Shown here piece by piece: positions 25,431 through 36,253 of a stretch of 64,000 nt of DNA. This stretch comes from an uncultured Pelagibacteraceae bacterium (GTDB lineage Bacteria > Pseudomonadota > Alphaproteobacteria > Pelagibacterales > Pelagibacteraceae), in the NCBI GenBank assembly GCA_902558815.1, contig CACEFF010000003.1, forward strand, positions 28,723 through 92,722. Direction: 5' to 3'. The notes below the pieces were generated by a model. It ran no database searches. It was not told the origin of the DNA and saw only the letters and a program-made list of their open reading frames with translations. Numbering within the stretch: the stretch's first letter is position 1; each line of letters opens with the position of its first letter. The position numbers were made by a program, and so were the translations under genes.

Positions 25431-26771
25431 TTAATTACTTAATAATGATGACCATGATGGGTCTGATGCATCAGTTGGGGTATTTACTAGCCTTTCATTA
25501 TATCCAGTCAAATCAATGGACCATAATTTAGCAGAAAATCCTTCACCTTTGTCATCTGTTTTAGTTTCTCTATAAAAAATTAAAACTCTTCCGTTTGGTG
25601 ACCATGATGGTGCCTCCTGATAAAAATTTTCAGTCAATAGTCTTTCTCCACTTCCATCAGTTCTCATAACACCAATATAAAACTTACCCTTATGTAATTT
25701 AGTAAATGCTATTAAATCTCCTCTTGGAGACCAAACAGGTGTTCCATACAAACCCTTTCCAAATGAAATTCTTTTAACATTGCTGCCATCACTTTTCATA
25801 ATATATATCTGCTGATATCCACTTCTGTCAGAATTAAAACAAATAAATTTTCCGTCTGGAGAATAAGAAGGTGATGTATCAATCGAAGGATGATTTGTAA
25901 TTTTTTCAACAATTCTATTTTCTAAATCCATTGTGTAAATGTCAGAATTTCCATCCTTAGCAAAACTCATAATTATTTTTTTTCCTTCTGGAGAAAATCT
26001 AGGAGCAAAAGTCATGCCAGGAAAATCACCAACAACTTCTTGCATTCCTGTTTCTATATCAAGCAAGTAAACTCTCGGTAAATTTCTAAAATAAGAGAGA
26101 TATGTAACCATTTGACTTGTTGGATTAAATCTGGGTGTTAGTACAAGTTCATTACCCAAAGTTAAAAACTTATTATTTTCACCGTCCTGATCCATAATAG
26201 CTAATTTTTTAATTCTTCTAGTTTTAGGACCTTCTTCTGCTACATAAATAATTCTTGTATCAAAGTAGCCTTTCTCTCCAGTCAATCTCTGATATACCTT
26301 ATCAGTAATTATATGACCAACTCGTCTCCAATTATTTGGTACGGTTGTAAAAGCAAGTGCCATCATCTCTTTTCCAGCAAGAACATCCCATAATCTGAAT
26401 TCAACTCTCAATTTATTGTCAATAAAATTTACTTTTCCAGTTATTAATGCTTGGGCTTTAATTAGATTCCAATCTTCAAAACGTGGTTTTAGATTAGCGA
26501 TATCTGGTGCTTGAAGAAAAGCATCTTTGTCTAGTGGATTAAACAAACCTGATGTTTTAAGGTTATTTTCTACAACTATAGAAATTTCCGATCCAATATT
26601 CTTTTTTTTTAAAATTTTTTCAAAACTTTTTTTCGAATTTTCATCAATAGATAATGGAGAAACTGCTATTGGAAGTGGATTTAAATTACCTCTAGTAATA
26701 TCTACCTCGATTAAAGCAAACGCTTTTAGTGGTAAAATAACAAATAGAATAACAAATAAAAATCTTATCAC
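25431..26771 (-). CDS. tolB: Tol-Pal system beta-propeller protein TolB
   Basis: Signal peptide; repeated WD40-like [44 protein letters not shown]. Confidence 0.95.
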   Translation of the reverse strand: MIRFLFVILFVILPLKAFALIEVDITRGNLNPLPIAVSPLSIDENSKKSFEKILKKKNIGSEISIVVENNLKTSGLFNPLDKDAFLQAPDIANLKPRFEDWNLIKAQALITGKVNFIDNKLRVEFRLWDVLAGKEMMALAFTTVPNNWRRVGHIITDKVYQRLTGEKGYFDTRIIYVAEEGPKTRRIKKLAIMDQDGENNKFLTLGNELVLTPRFNPTSQMVTYLSYFRNLPRVYLLDIETGMQEVVGDFPGMTFAPRFSPEGKKIIMSFAKDGNSDIYTMDLENRIVEKITNHPSIDTSPSYSPDGKFICFNSDRSGYQQIYIMKSDGSNVKRISFGKGLYGTPVWSPRGDLIAFTKLHKGKFYIGVMRTDGSGERLLTENFYQEAPSWSPNGRVLIFYRETKTDDKGEGFSAKLWSIDLTGYNERLVNTPTDASDPSWSSLLSN

Positions 26772-26780
26772 AAAATTATA

Positions 26781-27590
26781 TTACCCTTCTAGCATCTCTC
26801 TTGCATCAAAATTTAACTGTAATTCTTTCCACCTTTCGTAGCCTGTTGTGGGTACTCTTAGTGGTTGACATAATTTAACTGCTCTTAGAGCACTCTCTGC
26901 TAAAACTTTATAAAATCCTTGACCTGGTTTATTCATTCTGGCGTGATCTAAAATTTCTGATTGTGAAACTGTTCCATCAGGATTTAATTGAAGTTTTATT
27001 CTAACTAATAGATTTTCATTATATGGTAACCCTAAAGGAATACTCCAACATCCAAATATTTGAGCCTTCAGTGCATCTTCCTCACTCAAAGATAATCCTA
27101 GATTTTCTAGGTTCTTTTGTTGGTCTTGAGTTATTTTGTCGGTTTTATTTATTTTTTCAGCATTTTCGACTTTTGATTTATCAATTAATGCAGCAATATT
27201 ATTTGGATCAAACAACTCTTTTTTCTCAAATTCAGACACTTGCTTGACTTCATTATCAATCTTTTCAGGATTTTGTTTATCCTCTTTCATTTCTTCCACT
27301 TTATTTAATTTATCTTCTGGCATAGGAACTGCGTCAGGCTTAATTTTTTTTACTTTTTTTGGTGGTGCTTGCTCCGAAACAAGTTTTTTCTCTTTTTCTT
27401 TTATCTTTTCAATTGTTTTTTTTGCTTTTGGCGCAAATGGAATATTTGTTTTATCTGTGATCTGTATTAATTCTATTGAAACTATGGGTGGAAGATCAAT
27501 AGGTTTTTTTGCTAAAAATGGTAAACTCATCGCTGTGATCATAATTAATATTAAATGTAAAGCAGAAGAGATAATTATACTTCTATTCAC
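26781..27590 (-). CDS. tolA: TolA-like cell envelope protein
   Basis: N-terminal TM, Lys/Glu-rich linker, C-terminal GCWSIPLGLP...VRIKLQLNPDGTVSQSEILD; position between tolR and tolB. Confidence 0.85.
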   Translation of the reverse strand: MNRSIIISSALHLILIMITAMSLPFLAKKPIDLPPIVSIELIQITDKTNIPFAPKAKKTIEKIKEKEKKLVSEQAPPKKVKKIKPDAVPMPEDKLNKVEEMKEDKQNPEKIDNEVKQVSEFEKKELFDPNNIAALIDKSKVENAEKINKTDKITQDQQKNLENLGLSLSEEDALKAQIFGCWSIPLGLPYNENLLVRIKLQLNPDGTVSQSEILDHARMNKPGQGFYKVLAESALRAVKLCQPLRVPTTGYERWKELQLNFDAREMLEG

Positions 27591-27596
27591 TTCTAT

Positions 27597-28013
27597 TTAC
27601 CTTTCTTTATATGGTTCTGATATAAGTGCTACTTTAGTAAATCCTGAGCCAGACAATAGCCCCATAATTTCTAATACTCTTCCATAATTTATTGTTTTAT
27701 CACCCCTTACATAAATTCTTGTATCTGTTCTATTTTTTGAAACAGCTAAAACTTTTGCAATAATTTTTTCATATTCTACTTTAGACTCCTGAATAAATAT
27801 CTCTCCCTTTGAATTAATAGACAAAGTAAGAGGCTCTGTCTCTTCTGGAAGAGAGTCGGCCGAACTTTCGGGCAAATCTACCTGAACTCCAACTGTTAAT
27901 AATGGTGCTGTTACCATGAAAATAATTAAAAGAACTAACATAACATCAACAAAGGGAGTTACATTTATTTCGCTCATTGGGTCTTTTGATGAACGATTTA
28001 ATTTAAAAGCCAT
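27597..28013 (-). CDS. tolR: ExbD/TolR family protein
   Basis: SEINVTPFVDVMLVLLIIFMVTAPLLTVGVQVDLPES. Confidence 0.95.
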   Translation of the reverse strand: MAFKLNRSSKDPMSEINVTPFVDVMLVLLIIFMVTAPLLTVGVQVDLPESSADSLPEETEPLTLSINSKGEIFIQESKVEYEKIIAKVLAVSKNRTDTRIYVRGDKTINYGRVLEIMGLLSGSGFTKVALISEPYKER

Positions 28014-28014
28014 T

Positions 28015-28689
28015 TTAAATTATTGTTAAAAATCTTCTTGAAAAATTTTCTAACTTTTGTGAGTATTTAATTGAGTCGTTATTAAATTTGTTATAAGCAA
28101 TTACAGCAGGAATAGCAGCAAGTAAACCTAACGCTGTCGCAAAAAGTGCTTCTGCAATCCCAGGTGCAACTATAGCTAAGCTTGTGTTTCTTGAGATAGC
28201 GATTGATTGAAAAGAGTTCATTATGCCCCAAACTGTTCCAAATAAACCAATAAAAGGTGCAGTTGAACCAACTGTTGCTAAAAAAGTAAAACCTTTACTT
28301 ATTTTAGACATTTGTTTTTCTATTCCTGTTTCCAACATTATTGTCATTCTATTATTTAAATCTGTTTTAGATTTTCTTTTTAACAAATTTTGCATCGCAT
28401 CTTTAAAAACAAGTGCCATCGGATCTTCAGTGTTTGATGGTAGATTATTATAAAAAGACTCAGCAGATTTAGAATTCCAAAACTTTATTTCAAATTCTTC
28501 AGTAGATAAATTTATTTTTTTAAATAATCTTAGTTTTTCAATAATAACAGCCCATGAATAAACAGAACAAGCTATTAAGATGATAATCACAGATTTTACT
28601 ATGATGTCTGCTCTTATAAATAAATTCATCAATGAAAAGTCAGCACTCGAGGCTAAACCTACTGCTTGAGTCGAAATATCAGCTTCCAT
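28015..28689 (-). CDS. tolQ: MotA/TolQ/ExbB proton channel family
   Basis: FLATVGSTAPFIGLFGTVWGIMNSFQSIA...APGIAEALFATALGLLAAIPAVIAYN. Confidence 0.95.
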   Translation of the reverse strand: MEADISTQAVGLASSADFSLMNLFIRADIIVKSVIIILIACSVYSWAVIIEKLRLFKKINLSTEEFEIKFWNSKSAESFYNNLPSNTEDPMALVFKDAMQNLLKRKSKTDLNNRMTIMLETGIEKQMSKISKGFTFLATVGSTAPFIGLFGTVWGIMNSFQSIAISRNTSLAIVAPGIAEALFATALGLLAAIPAVIAYNKFNNDSIKYSQKLENFSRRFLTII

Positions 28690-28740
28690 GAGATCTTCTC
28701 ACACTTAAATGTGTCATGATTTTGTCTTAATATTTTCAAA

Positions 28741-29235
28741 TTAATCATCAATTTTACAAGTTTCATAATAAAAACTTGCAATTAAAATAGCATCAGCTTT
28801 ATTTGAATCTTTTTTTTTTGATAATTGAGATGAAAAATACGGAAATATTTCTATAGCTCTTGTCCTACTAGCATCTTTCTCCGAATTTATAAGATTAAAA
28901 TATTTTTTCCATTTTGCTGGTCTAACAAAATACATAGGTAATTGCATAGCTGAGCAGATGCCTTTCAAAATTCCAAATGATTGCCCAAAATTGAACATGC
29001 TGGTCACTCCTTGTCCTGGCATTGCGGACACTTGTTCAATCACAACTCTTATTTCTTGGCTTTTACTTACATTCATTCTTTTAGAAATTTCATTATAAAT
29101 TTGTGACCCATTAACTTGCTTTTTATTTTTTTTTCCCTCTGTCATTGTGGGCATTTCAATAACATCATGGATTTTACCATCTTCAAAGAAACAAATCGAT
29201 CCAGATATCCCAGGGTCTATTCCAATAATTAACAT
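28741..29235 (-). CDS. RuvC-like Holliday junction resolvase (phage-type RNase H fold)
   Basis: IIGIDPGISGSICFFEDGKI ... VVIEQVSAMPGQGVTSMFNFGQSFGILKGICSAMQLPMYFVRPAKWKKYF ... KADAILIASF; D/E/D acidic residues of the RuvC fold. Confidence 0.75.
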   Translation of the reverse strand: MLIIGIDPGISGSICFFEDGKIHDVIEMPTMTEGKKNKKQVNGSQIYNEISKRMNVSKSQEIRVVIEQVSAMPGQGVTSMFNFGQSFGILKGICSAMQLPMYFVRPAKWKKYFNLINSEKDASRTRAIEIFPYFSSQLSKKKDSNKADAILIASFYYETCKIDD

Positions 29236-29238
29236 TAA

Positions 29239-29961
29239 TTACTTTCCAAATTCAACATTTGAATAAATATTCTGAACATCATCATCTTCTTCCAATGTTT
29301 CAAAAAAGTTAATCAAATCCTCATTCTTTTCTTTTGAAATTTTGACATTGATTATTGGATACCATTCAATATCTGTTGATATAAAGTTATTAATTTCTTT
29401 TTCTAGCTCTTTTTTAACATTATAAATTTCATTAACTTGACATTGAATTTCATGAAATTCATTATTAGATTTGCACTCATCCGCACCTGCATCAATAGCT
29501 AATTCAAAAATACGATCGTCAGATATTTCTTTTTTATCTACCTTAATTATACCTAATTGATTAAAATTATGTGATGCAGAACCTTTGGTTCCAAGAGTGC
29601 CTCCAGACTTTTGAAAAATGGTTCTAATAGAAGAAGCAGTTCTATTTTTATTATCTGTAAGAGCTTCAACAATAACTGCAACTTTTTCAGGACCAAAGCC
29701 CTCATATCTTAAATTTTCATAATTTGACTCTGTGTTGACTGATGATTTATCTATTGCTCTTTCAATATTATCTTTTGGCATATTTGCAGATCTTGCTGCT
29801 TGAATCGCTGATCTTAATCTTGGATTCATCCCAGGATCTTTATCACCTAATTTTGCAGCAACAGTTATTTCTTTAGATAATTTTGAAAAAATTTTAGACC
29901 TCTGTTTGTCAGCTTTGCCTTTTTTGTGTTTAATGCCTGCCCAATGAGAATGTCCTGCCAT
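29239..29961 (-). CDS. yebC: YebC/PmpR family transcriptional or translational regulator
   Basis: MAGHSHWAGIKHKKGKADKQRSKIFSKLSKEITVAAKLGDKDPGMNPRLR. Confidence 0.97.
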   Translation of the reverse strand: MAGHSHWAGIKHKKGKADKQRSKIFSKLSKEITVAAKLGDKDPGMNPRLRSAIQAARSANMPKDNIERAIDKSSVNTESNYENLRYEGFGPEKVAVIVEALTDNKNRTASSIRTIFQKSGGTLGTKGSASHNFNQLGIIKVDKKEISDDRIFELAIDAGADECKSNNEFHEIQCQVNEIYNVKKELEKEINNFISTDIEWYPIINVKISKEKNEDLINFFETLEEDDDVQNIYSNVEFGK

Positions 29962-29968
29962 AAATCAA

Positions 29969-30769
29969 CTAATTTTTACTTAACTGACCTCCAAAAATAT
30001 AACTATAAACTTTATTAGCCAATCCAGTTTCTATATTACAATCTACAATAACTCCACTTAAAGTAGCATCTCCCTCCGCTGGATAATGTTTGATAGAATC
30101 TTTTTTCATAAACCTGTTTATTGAATTAATTTTATTCATTCCTATAACGGAGTCATAATCTCCACACATTCCAGCATCTGTTTGATAAGCTGTACCATTA
30201 TTTAAAACTCTAGCATCATTAGTTGGTATGTGGGTGTGAGTTCCAACTACAAGTGTTGCCTTGCCATCAAAATAATGTCCAATAGCATTTTTCTCACTTG
30301 TAATTTCCCCATGGAAATCAACTATAAGAAAATCATAATCTTCCTTTAATTTATAATTTGCCATAAACTTTTTTGCTGTTTCAAAAACATCATCACATTT
30401 CTTCATAAAAACATTTCCCATTAAATTAAGAACACCTATCTTTAAATTTTTTGTAGTATAAATTTCAAAACCTTTTCCAGGTGCTGGTTCAAACAAATTT
30501 TTGGGTCGAAGTAATCGATTTTCTTTATCGATAAAACTCATTATATCTTTTTGATCCCAGACATGATTTCCAGTTGTAATTACATCAACACCACATTTAA
30601 AAAAATCCTCACAAATTTCTTTTGTAAGTCCCACCCCAGTTTCATCAGCATTTTCAGCATTAACTATTACAAAATCAATTTTGTTAATTTTTACTTGATT
30701 TAAAAGATTTTCTTTTATCTTTGAAGAGCCTGAAATTCCCACAACATCTCCTAAAAATAGTATTCTCAT
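29969..30769 (-). CDS. YmdB-like metallophosphoesterase (TIGR00282 type)
   Basis: MRILFLGDVVGISG ... VIVNAENADETGVGLTKEICEDFFKCGVDVITTGNHVWDQKDI. Confidence 0.9.
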   Translation of the reverse strand: MRILFLGDVVGISGSSKIKENLLNQVKINKIDFVIVNAENADETGVGLTKEICEDFFKCGVDVITTGNHVWDQKDIMSFIDKENRLLRPKNLFEPAPGKGFEIYTTKNLKIGVLNLMGNVFMKKCDDVFETAKKFMANYKLKEDYDFLIVDFHGEITSEKNAIGHYFDGKATLVVGTHTHIPTNDARVLNNGTAYQTDAGMCGDYDSVIGMNKINSINRFMKKDSIKHYPAEGDATLSGVIVDCNIETGLANKVYSYIFGGQLSKN

Positions 30770-31308
30770 ATAATTTTCTTTTCTGTAATAATAAAATCTA
30801 ATTTCATGTCATTTTTTTTGATAGGTACTTTTTTAATTTTTTGAAAAGAATAGGATAATCCAATTATTACAATTTTTTTTCTTTTCTTATTTTTGTGTAT
30901 ATATCTATCATAAAATCCTCCTCCATAACCCACCCTATTTAAATATTTGTCATATGCTACAACAGGAACTAATAGAATATTTGGATATACAGTCTTTTTA
31001 GAAGTTGGTTCTGGGATACCATATTTATTGATTGTAAGAGGATCTTTGGTTGACCAACGTTTAAAATCCATTTGATGTTTTTTTTTTATTTTTGGTAATG
31101 AAATAATGTTATTTTGTTTTTCAAACTTTTTCAAAATCTCTATTGCATCTATCTCATAATTATAAGGATAATATCCACCAATAATTTTATTTTTTATTTC
31201 CAATCTTTTTAAAACTTTAAGAATTAATTGAAAATTAATCTTTGAACTTTTAGGTTTATTTTGCCTTCTTATTTTTAATATTTTTTTTCTTATTTCGGAT
31301 TTATTCAC
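30766..31308 (-). CDS. 5-formyltetrahydrofolate cyclo-ligase
   Basis: LLVPVVAYDKYLNRVGYGGGFYDRYI; beside zapA as in many proteobacteria. Confidence 0.88.
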   Translation of the reverse strand: MNKSEIRKKILKIRRQNKPKSSKINFQLILKVLKRLEIKNKIIGGYYPYNYEIDAIEILKKFEKQNNIISLPKIKKKHQMDFKRWSTKDPLTINKYGIPEPTSKKTVYPNILLVPVVAYDKYLNRVGYGGGFYDRYIHKNKKRKKIVIIGLSYSFQKIKKVPIKKNDMKLDFIITEKKII

Positions 31309-31316
31309 AAAAATTT

Positions 31317-31760
31317 TTAAGATATATTATCTGAATTTGCTTTTTCTACAAAATTTGAAATTTCATTCGCAGTTTCATCAATTAATTTTTCATAATTCTT
31401 TTGATTCATTTCAATTTCTTCTTTAAGCTTATAATGATTTTCTTTTAACAAATTAATTTCATCCTCTTTTTTATCTTTATATTCGTAAATTAAAGATTTA
31501 AGCTCTTTGAATTTATTAGAAAGTTCTTTTAATTCATCCTTTTTTTGTTCAACTTTTTTTTTTGTCTCATAATATTCATCCATTACTTTCACTGCAGTAA
31601 TTAGCAAAAGTTTATTTTCTCCTAAATTTCCTAAATCATTTTTAAGAGTGTTAAATTTTTGATTAATTTGAATTAGTAATTCTTCTAAGTGCTCTTCTTG
31701 TCCATCTTCACAAGATAACAAAAACTCTTTTCCATTAAATTTGATACTTACGTTTGCCAT
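31317..31760 (-). CDS. zapA: Cell division protein ZapA
   Basis: ANVSIKFNGKEFLLSCEDGQEEHLEELLIQINQKFNTLK plus C-terminal coiled coil. Confidence 0.85.
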   Translation of the reverse strand: MANVSIKFNGKEFLLSCEDGQEEHLEELLIQINQKFNTLKNDLGNLGENKLLLITAVKVMDEYYETKKKVEQKKDELKELSNKFKELKSLIYEYKDKKEDEINLLKENHYKLKEEIEMNQKNYEKLIDETANEISNFVEKANSDNIS

Positions 31761-32071
31761 TTATCAATTTCATCTATTAGAGTATCTGTTTCTTGATTTA
31801 ATTCATCAATTTTTTCTGAAAATTCAATTTGTTTTTTTTGTTCTATTTTTTCAAAATTTTGAAATTCATCCAATTTTTTACTTAAATTGTTATAATCATC
31901 TAATAAAATTTTATATTTGTCTTCTAATTCCTGTTTTTCAATTTCTAATTGATTTTTCTGTGAACTCAAATTTTCAATGTTTTTTTTTAAATCTGGGTTT
32001 TTGAGATTTAAATTTTTTAATTTTGTTAAGGCAAAATTTAGTTTTTTTTCTTTTTCGATCACAGAATTCAT
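31748..32071 (-). CDS. Small coiled-coil protein upstream of zapA (ZauP-like candidate)
   Basis: 107 aa, almost entirely heptad-like; overlaps zapA by 13 nt. Confidence 0.6.
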   Translation of the reverse strand: MNSVIEKEKKLNFALTKLKNLNLKNPDLKKNIENLSSQKNQLEIEKQELEDKYKILLDDYNNLSKKLDEFQNFEKIEQKKQIEFSEKIDELNQETDTLIDEIDKWQT

Positions 32072-32126
32072 ATATATATAAATATATTATTAAATTGAAT
32101 CTTCTTAGTCTAGACAGGATAACTTT

Positions 32127-34070
32127 TTGAGCAAACTTTATAAAGAATTAGCTAATTGTATTAGATTTTTGTCTATAGACGCTGTTCAAAAAGCTAATTC
32201 GGGACATCCAGGTATGCCAATGGGGATGGCTGATGTTGCAACAGTTCTTTTTAAAGATTTTTTGAATTTTGATCCTAAAAATCCAAATTGGTTAAATAGA
32301 GACAGATTCGTTCTTTCTGCAGGTCATGGTTCTATGTTGCTTTACTCTCTTTTATATTTAACTGGTTATAAAAGTATTTCTTTAAATGATATAAAAAATT
32401 TTAGACAACTTAATTCAATTTGTGCTGGTCACCCAGAATATCACCCCAATTCAGGAATAGAAACCACTACTGGTCCTTTAGGCCAAGGAATATCAAATGC
32501 TGTTGGCTTTGCTATATCAGAAGAAATTTTAAAAAAAAAAATTGGAAAAAATAAAATTAATCATAAAACTTATGTTCTGGCAGGTGATGGATGTTTAATG
32601 GAAGGAATAAGCCACGAGGCATTAAGTCTTGCTGGACATCTAAAATTAAAAAATTTAATTTTACTTTTTGATAACAACTCTATTTCAATTGATGGTCCTA
32701 CTAGTCTTGCAGTTTCAGATGACCATGAAAAAAGATTTAAAAGTTATGGTTGGGATTACATAAAAATTAATGGTCATAATTATAAAGAAATATATAAAGC
32801 TTTAAAGAAAGCTCAAAATTCTAAAAAACCTTTAGCTATTTCATGTAAGACAACAATTGGTTATGGATCACCAAATAAAAGTGGCAAAGCTTCATCCCAT
32901 GGAAGTCCTTTGGGAGAAGAGGAAATAAAATTAGTTAGAAAGAAACTAAAATGGAAACATGAACCTTTTGAAATTCCAATCAATATATTTAATGAGTGGA
33001 AGAAAATTGGAAATAAAGCTCATCAAAAAGCTAAAAAGTATAAAAATATATCCAAAAAAAAAATTGCTGATGATAAAATTTTAAGTTCCTTTAAAAGTTC
33101 AATCAAAAAATTAAAAGATAATTATATCAATAACCCTAAACCAATCGCAACAAGAAAATCATCAGAAATGTTTTTAGAGTTGGTATCTAAATTACCAAAT
33201 CTTATCGGTGGTTCGGCTGACTTAGCGGGATCAAATAATACAAAAACAAAGGACCATAAGATAATAAAGCCAGGTATTTTTTCTGGTAACTATATCCATT
33301 ACGGAGTGAGAGAACATGCTATGTGTGGAATAATGAATGGAATCGCTCTTCATAGTGATTTAATTCCTTATGGAGGAACCTTTTTGATATTCAGTGATTA
33401 TTGTAAACCTTCAATAAGATTAGCGGCAATGATGAAACAAAGAGTAATATATGTTTTCACTCATGATTCAATTGGTTTAGGAGAAGATGGTCCAACTCAT
33501 CAGCCAATTGAACAATTAACAAGCTTGAGATCGATTCCAAATTTAAATGTTTTTAGGCCTGCTGATTTAATAGAAACTTTTGAATGTTGGCAATTAGCAA
33601 TCGAAAATAAAAAAACTCCAAGTGTAATTGCATTAACAAGACAAGGAATCGGGCCTGTGAGGGAAAGAAATTCCTCTAAAAATGAGTCAGCTTCAGGTGC
33701 ATATGAAGTTTTAAGGACGTCTAATAGTATCAAAGCCACAATATTATCTAGCGGTTCAGAAACTAGCTTAGCATGTGATGTAAGTCACAAATTAGCCACA
33801 GAAGGCATCTATTCCAAAGTAATATCTATGCCATGTCAGGAATTATTTGATCGGCAAAGTCTTGATTATAAAAAAAAAATTTTAAATGAAACAGAAATAA
33901 TTGTATCTATAGAAGCATCAGAGACAAGTTATTGGAAAAAATATACAGGTATGAATGGATTAAATTTTGGAATTAATGATTTTGGAAAAAGTGCACCATA
34001 CAAAAAAATATATAATCACTTCAATTTAAATTCAGATTTAATAGCTAAAAAGATTAAAGAAAAAATATGA
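32127..34070 (+). CDS. tkt: Transketolase
   Basis: [29 protein letters not shown] ... [22 protein letters not shown]; starts at TTG with AGGAT upstream. Confidence 0.97.
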   Translation: MSKLYKELANCIRFLSIDAVQKANSGHPGMPMGMADVATVLFKDFLNFDPKNPNWLNRDRFVLSAGHGSMLLYSLLYLTGYKSISLNDIKNFRQLNSICAGHPEYHPNSGIETTTGPLGQGISNAVGFAISEEILKKKIGKNKINHKTYVLAGDGCLMEGISHEALSLAGHLKLKNLILLFDNNSISIDGPTSLAVSDDHEKRFKSYGWDYIKINGHNYKEIYKALKKAQNSKKPLAISCKTTIGYGSPNKSGKASSHGSPLGEEEIKLVRKKLKWKHEPFEIPINIFNEWKKIGNKAHQKAKKYKNISKKKIADDKILSSFKSSIKKLKDNYINNPKPIATRKSSEMFLELVSKLPNLIGGSADLAGSNNTKTKDHKIIKPGIFSGNYIHYGVREHAMCGIMNGIALHSDLIPYGGTFLIFSDYCKPSIRLAAMMKQRVIYVFTHDSIGLGEDGPTHQPIEQLTSLRSIPNLNVFRPADLIETFECWQLAIENKKTPSVIALTRQGIGPVRERNSSKNESASGAYEVLRTSNSIKATILSSGSETSLACDVSHKLATEGIYSKVISMPCQELFDRQSLDYKKKILNETEIIVSIEASETSYWKKYTGMNGLNFGINDFGKSAPYKKIYNHFNLNSDLIAKKIKEKI

Positions 34071-35074
34071 AAATAAAAGTTGGAATTAATGGAATGGGCA
34101 GAATAGGGAGGATGATTGTCCGAGCTATTTTTGAGAGTAAAAATAAGAATATAGAAATAAAACATATTAATAACAGAACAAATACCGAAACATGTTCTAA
34201 CCTTTTAAAATACGATTCAATTCATGGAAGATTTAATGCAAAAGTAAATTTTGATAAAAACCATCTACTTATTAATAAAAATAAGATTACTTTTAGCCAA
34301 GAAGCAGATTTAAATAAAATTAATTGGAAAAAATTTGATGTTGATTATGTTTTTGAATGTACTGGTAAATTTAATTCAAAAGATGAATTATTATCCCACA
34401 TTAAAAATGGTGCAAAAAAAGTTATTGTTTCAGCTCCATGTAAAAACGCTGACAAGACAATTGTATTTGGGGTTAATGAAAACAAATTAAAGAAAAAAGA
34501 TAATATTATTTCTGCTGCGTCTTGTACAACAAATTGTCTCGCTCCAGTTGCTCATATTTTAAACACGAATTTTGAAATTAAAAAAGGTTTTATGACAACC
34601 ATTCATGCATTTACTAGTGACCAAAGAATTTTAGATAATTCTCATAAAGACCCAAGAAGAGCTAGATCTGCAAGCCAATCAATAGTACCTACTTCGACTG
34701 GAGCATCAAAAGCAATAGGCGAAATTATACCTTCACTTAAGGGTAAAATAGAAGGTGTAGCAATGAGGGTACCAACACCAAACGTTTCTTTAATTGAATT
34801 AGTTTTTTGTACTAAGCAAAATTTAAGTGTGGAAAAGATAAATTCATCATTTATGGATTTTAGTAAGAAACAAAAAAGTAAGATTATAGAGGTTACCAGG
34901 GAAAAACTTGTATCTATTGATTTTAATCATAACCCTGCTTCAGCAATTATTGATGGGTCGCTAACAAATGTTGTTGGAATTGATATGGGTAAAATTTCTG
35001 CTTGGTATGATAACGAGTGGGGTTTTTCTAATAGGATGTGTGATATTGCTGAATACCTCCATAAGATTTCTTAA
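34067..35074 (+). CDS. gapA: Glyceraldehyde-3-phosphate dehydrogenase
   Basis: [19 protein letters not shown] ... [18 protein letters not shown] ... [14 protein letters not shown]. Confidence 0.97.
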   Translation: MKIKVGINGMGRIGRMIVRAIFESKNKNIEIKHINNRTNTETCSNLLKYDSIHGRFNAKVNFDKNHLLINKNKITFSQEADLNKINWKKFDVDYVFECTGKFNSKDELLSHIKNGAKKVIVSAPCKNADKTIVFGVNENKLKKKDNIISAASCTTNCLAPVAHILNTNFEIKKGFMTTIHAFTSDQRILDNSHKDPRRARSASQSIVPTSTGASKAIGEIIPSLKGKIEGVAMRVPTPNVSLIELVFCTKQNLSVEKINSSFMDFSKKQKSKIIEVTREKLVSIDFNHNPASAIIDGSLTNVVGIDMGKISAWYDNEWGFSNRMCDIAEYLHKIS

Positions 35075-36252
35075 TGAACAATATAAAAGATCAAAAAAAT
35101 CTTTCTCAAAAGATAGTTTTATTAAGATTAGATTTAAATGTACCCCTTAAAAATAAAAAAATTATTGATCAAACAAGAATTGATAAAATACTACCTGTAA
35201 TTAATTTTTTACTTCAAAAAAAATCTAAAATAGTGATCATTGCACATGTTGGAAGACCTAAGGGAAAAACTAATGAAGATTTATCCTTAAAACCAATTTG
35301 TGAAAATTTAGAAAAAAAAATAAAACAAAAAATTAGATTAATTAATGAAAATGTTTTTAATTTAAAAAAAGAGGATTTATTTAAACAAACAAAAGATCAA
35401 ATAGTTTTACTAGAAAATATCAGATTCTATATAGAAGAAGAGAAAAACGATTTAGATTTCTCAAAACATTTAGCAAAACTTGGAGATTTATTTGTTAATG
35501 ATGCATTTTCTTGTTCTCATAGATCACATGCCTCAGTTTGTAATATTACAAAATTTATACCATCTTTTGCAGGTCTACAGTTAGAAACAGAATTAAATGC
35601 ATTAAAAAAAGTAACTTCCGAAATAAAAAAACCAATTACTTGTATTATTGGAGGATCGAAAATCTCAACAAAGATTGAGGTAATCAAAAATTTAATCCCT
35701 AAATTCGATAATATTATTATTGTAGGAGGAATGGCTAACAATATTTTAAATTACAAAGGAAATAGTATAGGAAAATCAATTAAAGAAAATAATTGTGAAC
35801 CAATTATAGAAGAGATTTTTAAAACTTTAAAAATTCATTCATGCTCTTTAATTTATCCGATAGATGTTTCTACTGGAAAAAAAATGGATGACAGTTCCCA
35901 AGTTAAAGAACTAAATCAAATTGAAAAAGATGACTTTATTTTAGATATTGGGCCAAAAACTATTAATAAAATAATTAATACAATTGAAAATAGTAAAACT
36001 ATTTTGTGGAATGGTCCAGCTGGTTATTTTGAAAATCCAAATTTTGCTACTGGAAGTTTGGAGATTGCAAAAAAAATTATAGAAAAAAATAAAAAAGATT
36101 TAATTTTTTCAGTTGTTGGAGGAGGTGATACGATAGCTCTTTTAAACAAAATTGAAGCACTAAATAATTTTAATTTTGTTTCAACTGCTGGTGGAGCATT
36201 CTTAAATTATCTTGAAGGAAAAGAACTTCCTGGTATAAGGGCCCTAAAATAA
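35074..36252 (+). CDS. pgk: Phosphoglycerate kinase
   Basis: VLLRLDLNVPLKNKKIIDQTRIDKILP ... VVGGGDTIALLNK...STAGGAFLNYLEGKELPGI. Confidence 0.97.
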   Translation: MNNIKDQKNLSQKIVLLRLDLNVPLKNKKIIDQTRIDKILPVINFLLQKKSKIVIIAHVGRPKGKTNEDLSLKPICENLEKKIKQKIRLINENVFNLKKEDLFKQTKDQIVLLENIRFYIEEEKNDLDFSKHLAKLGDLFVNDAFSCSHRSHASVCNITKFIPSFAGLQLETELNALKKVTSEIKKPITCIIGGSKISTKIEVIKNLIPKFDNIIIVGGMANNILNYKGNSIGKSIKENNCEPIIEEIFKTLKIHSCSLIYPIDVSTGKKMDDSSQVKELNQIEKDDFILDIGPKTINKIINTIENSKTILWNGPAGYFENPNFATGSLEIAKKIIEKNKKDLIFSVVGGGDTIALLNKIEALNNFNFVSTAGGAFLNYLEGKELPGIRALK

Positions 36253-36253
36253 T

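Noticed and set aside
28690-28740. Hairpin ACACTTAAATGTGT upstream of tolQ and downstream side of the RuvC-like gene start
   Set aside because: Four-bp stem, no T tract in the needed orientation; too weak.
32072-32126. (AT)n tract catatatatataaatatatta upstream of tkt as a regulatory repeat
   Set aside because: Short and explained by base composition and divergent promoters; no dyad or family recognised.
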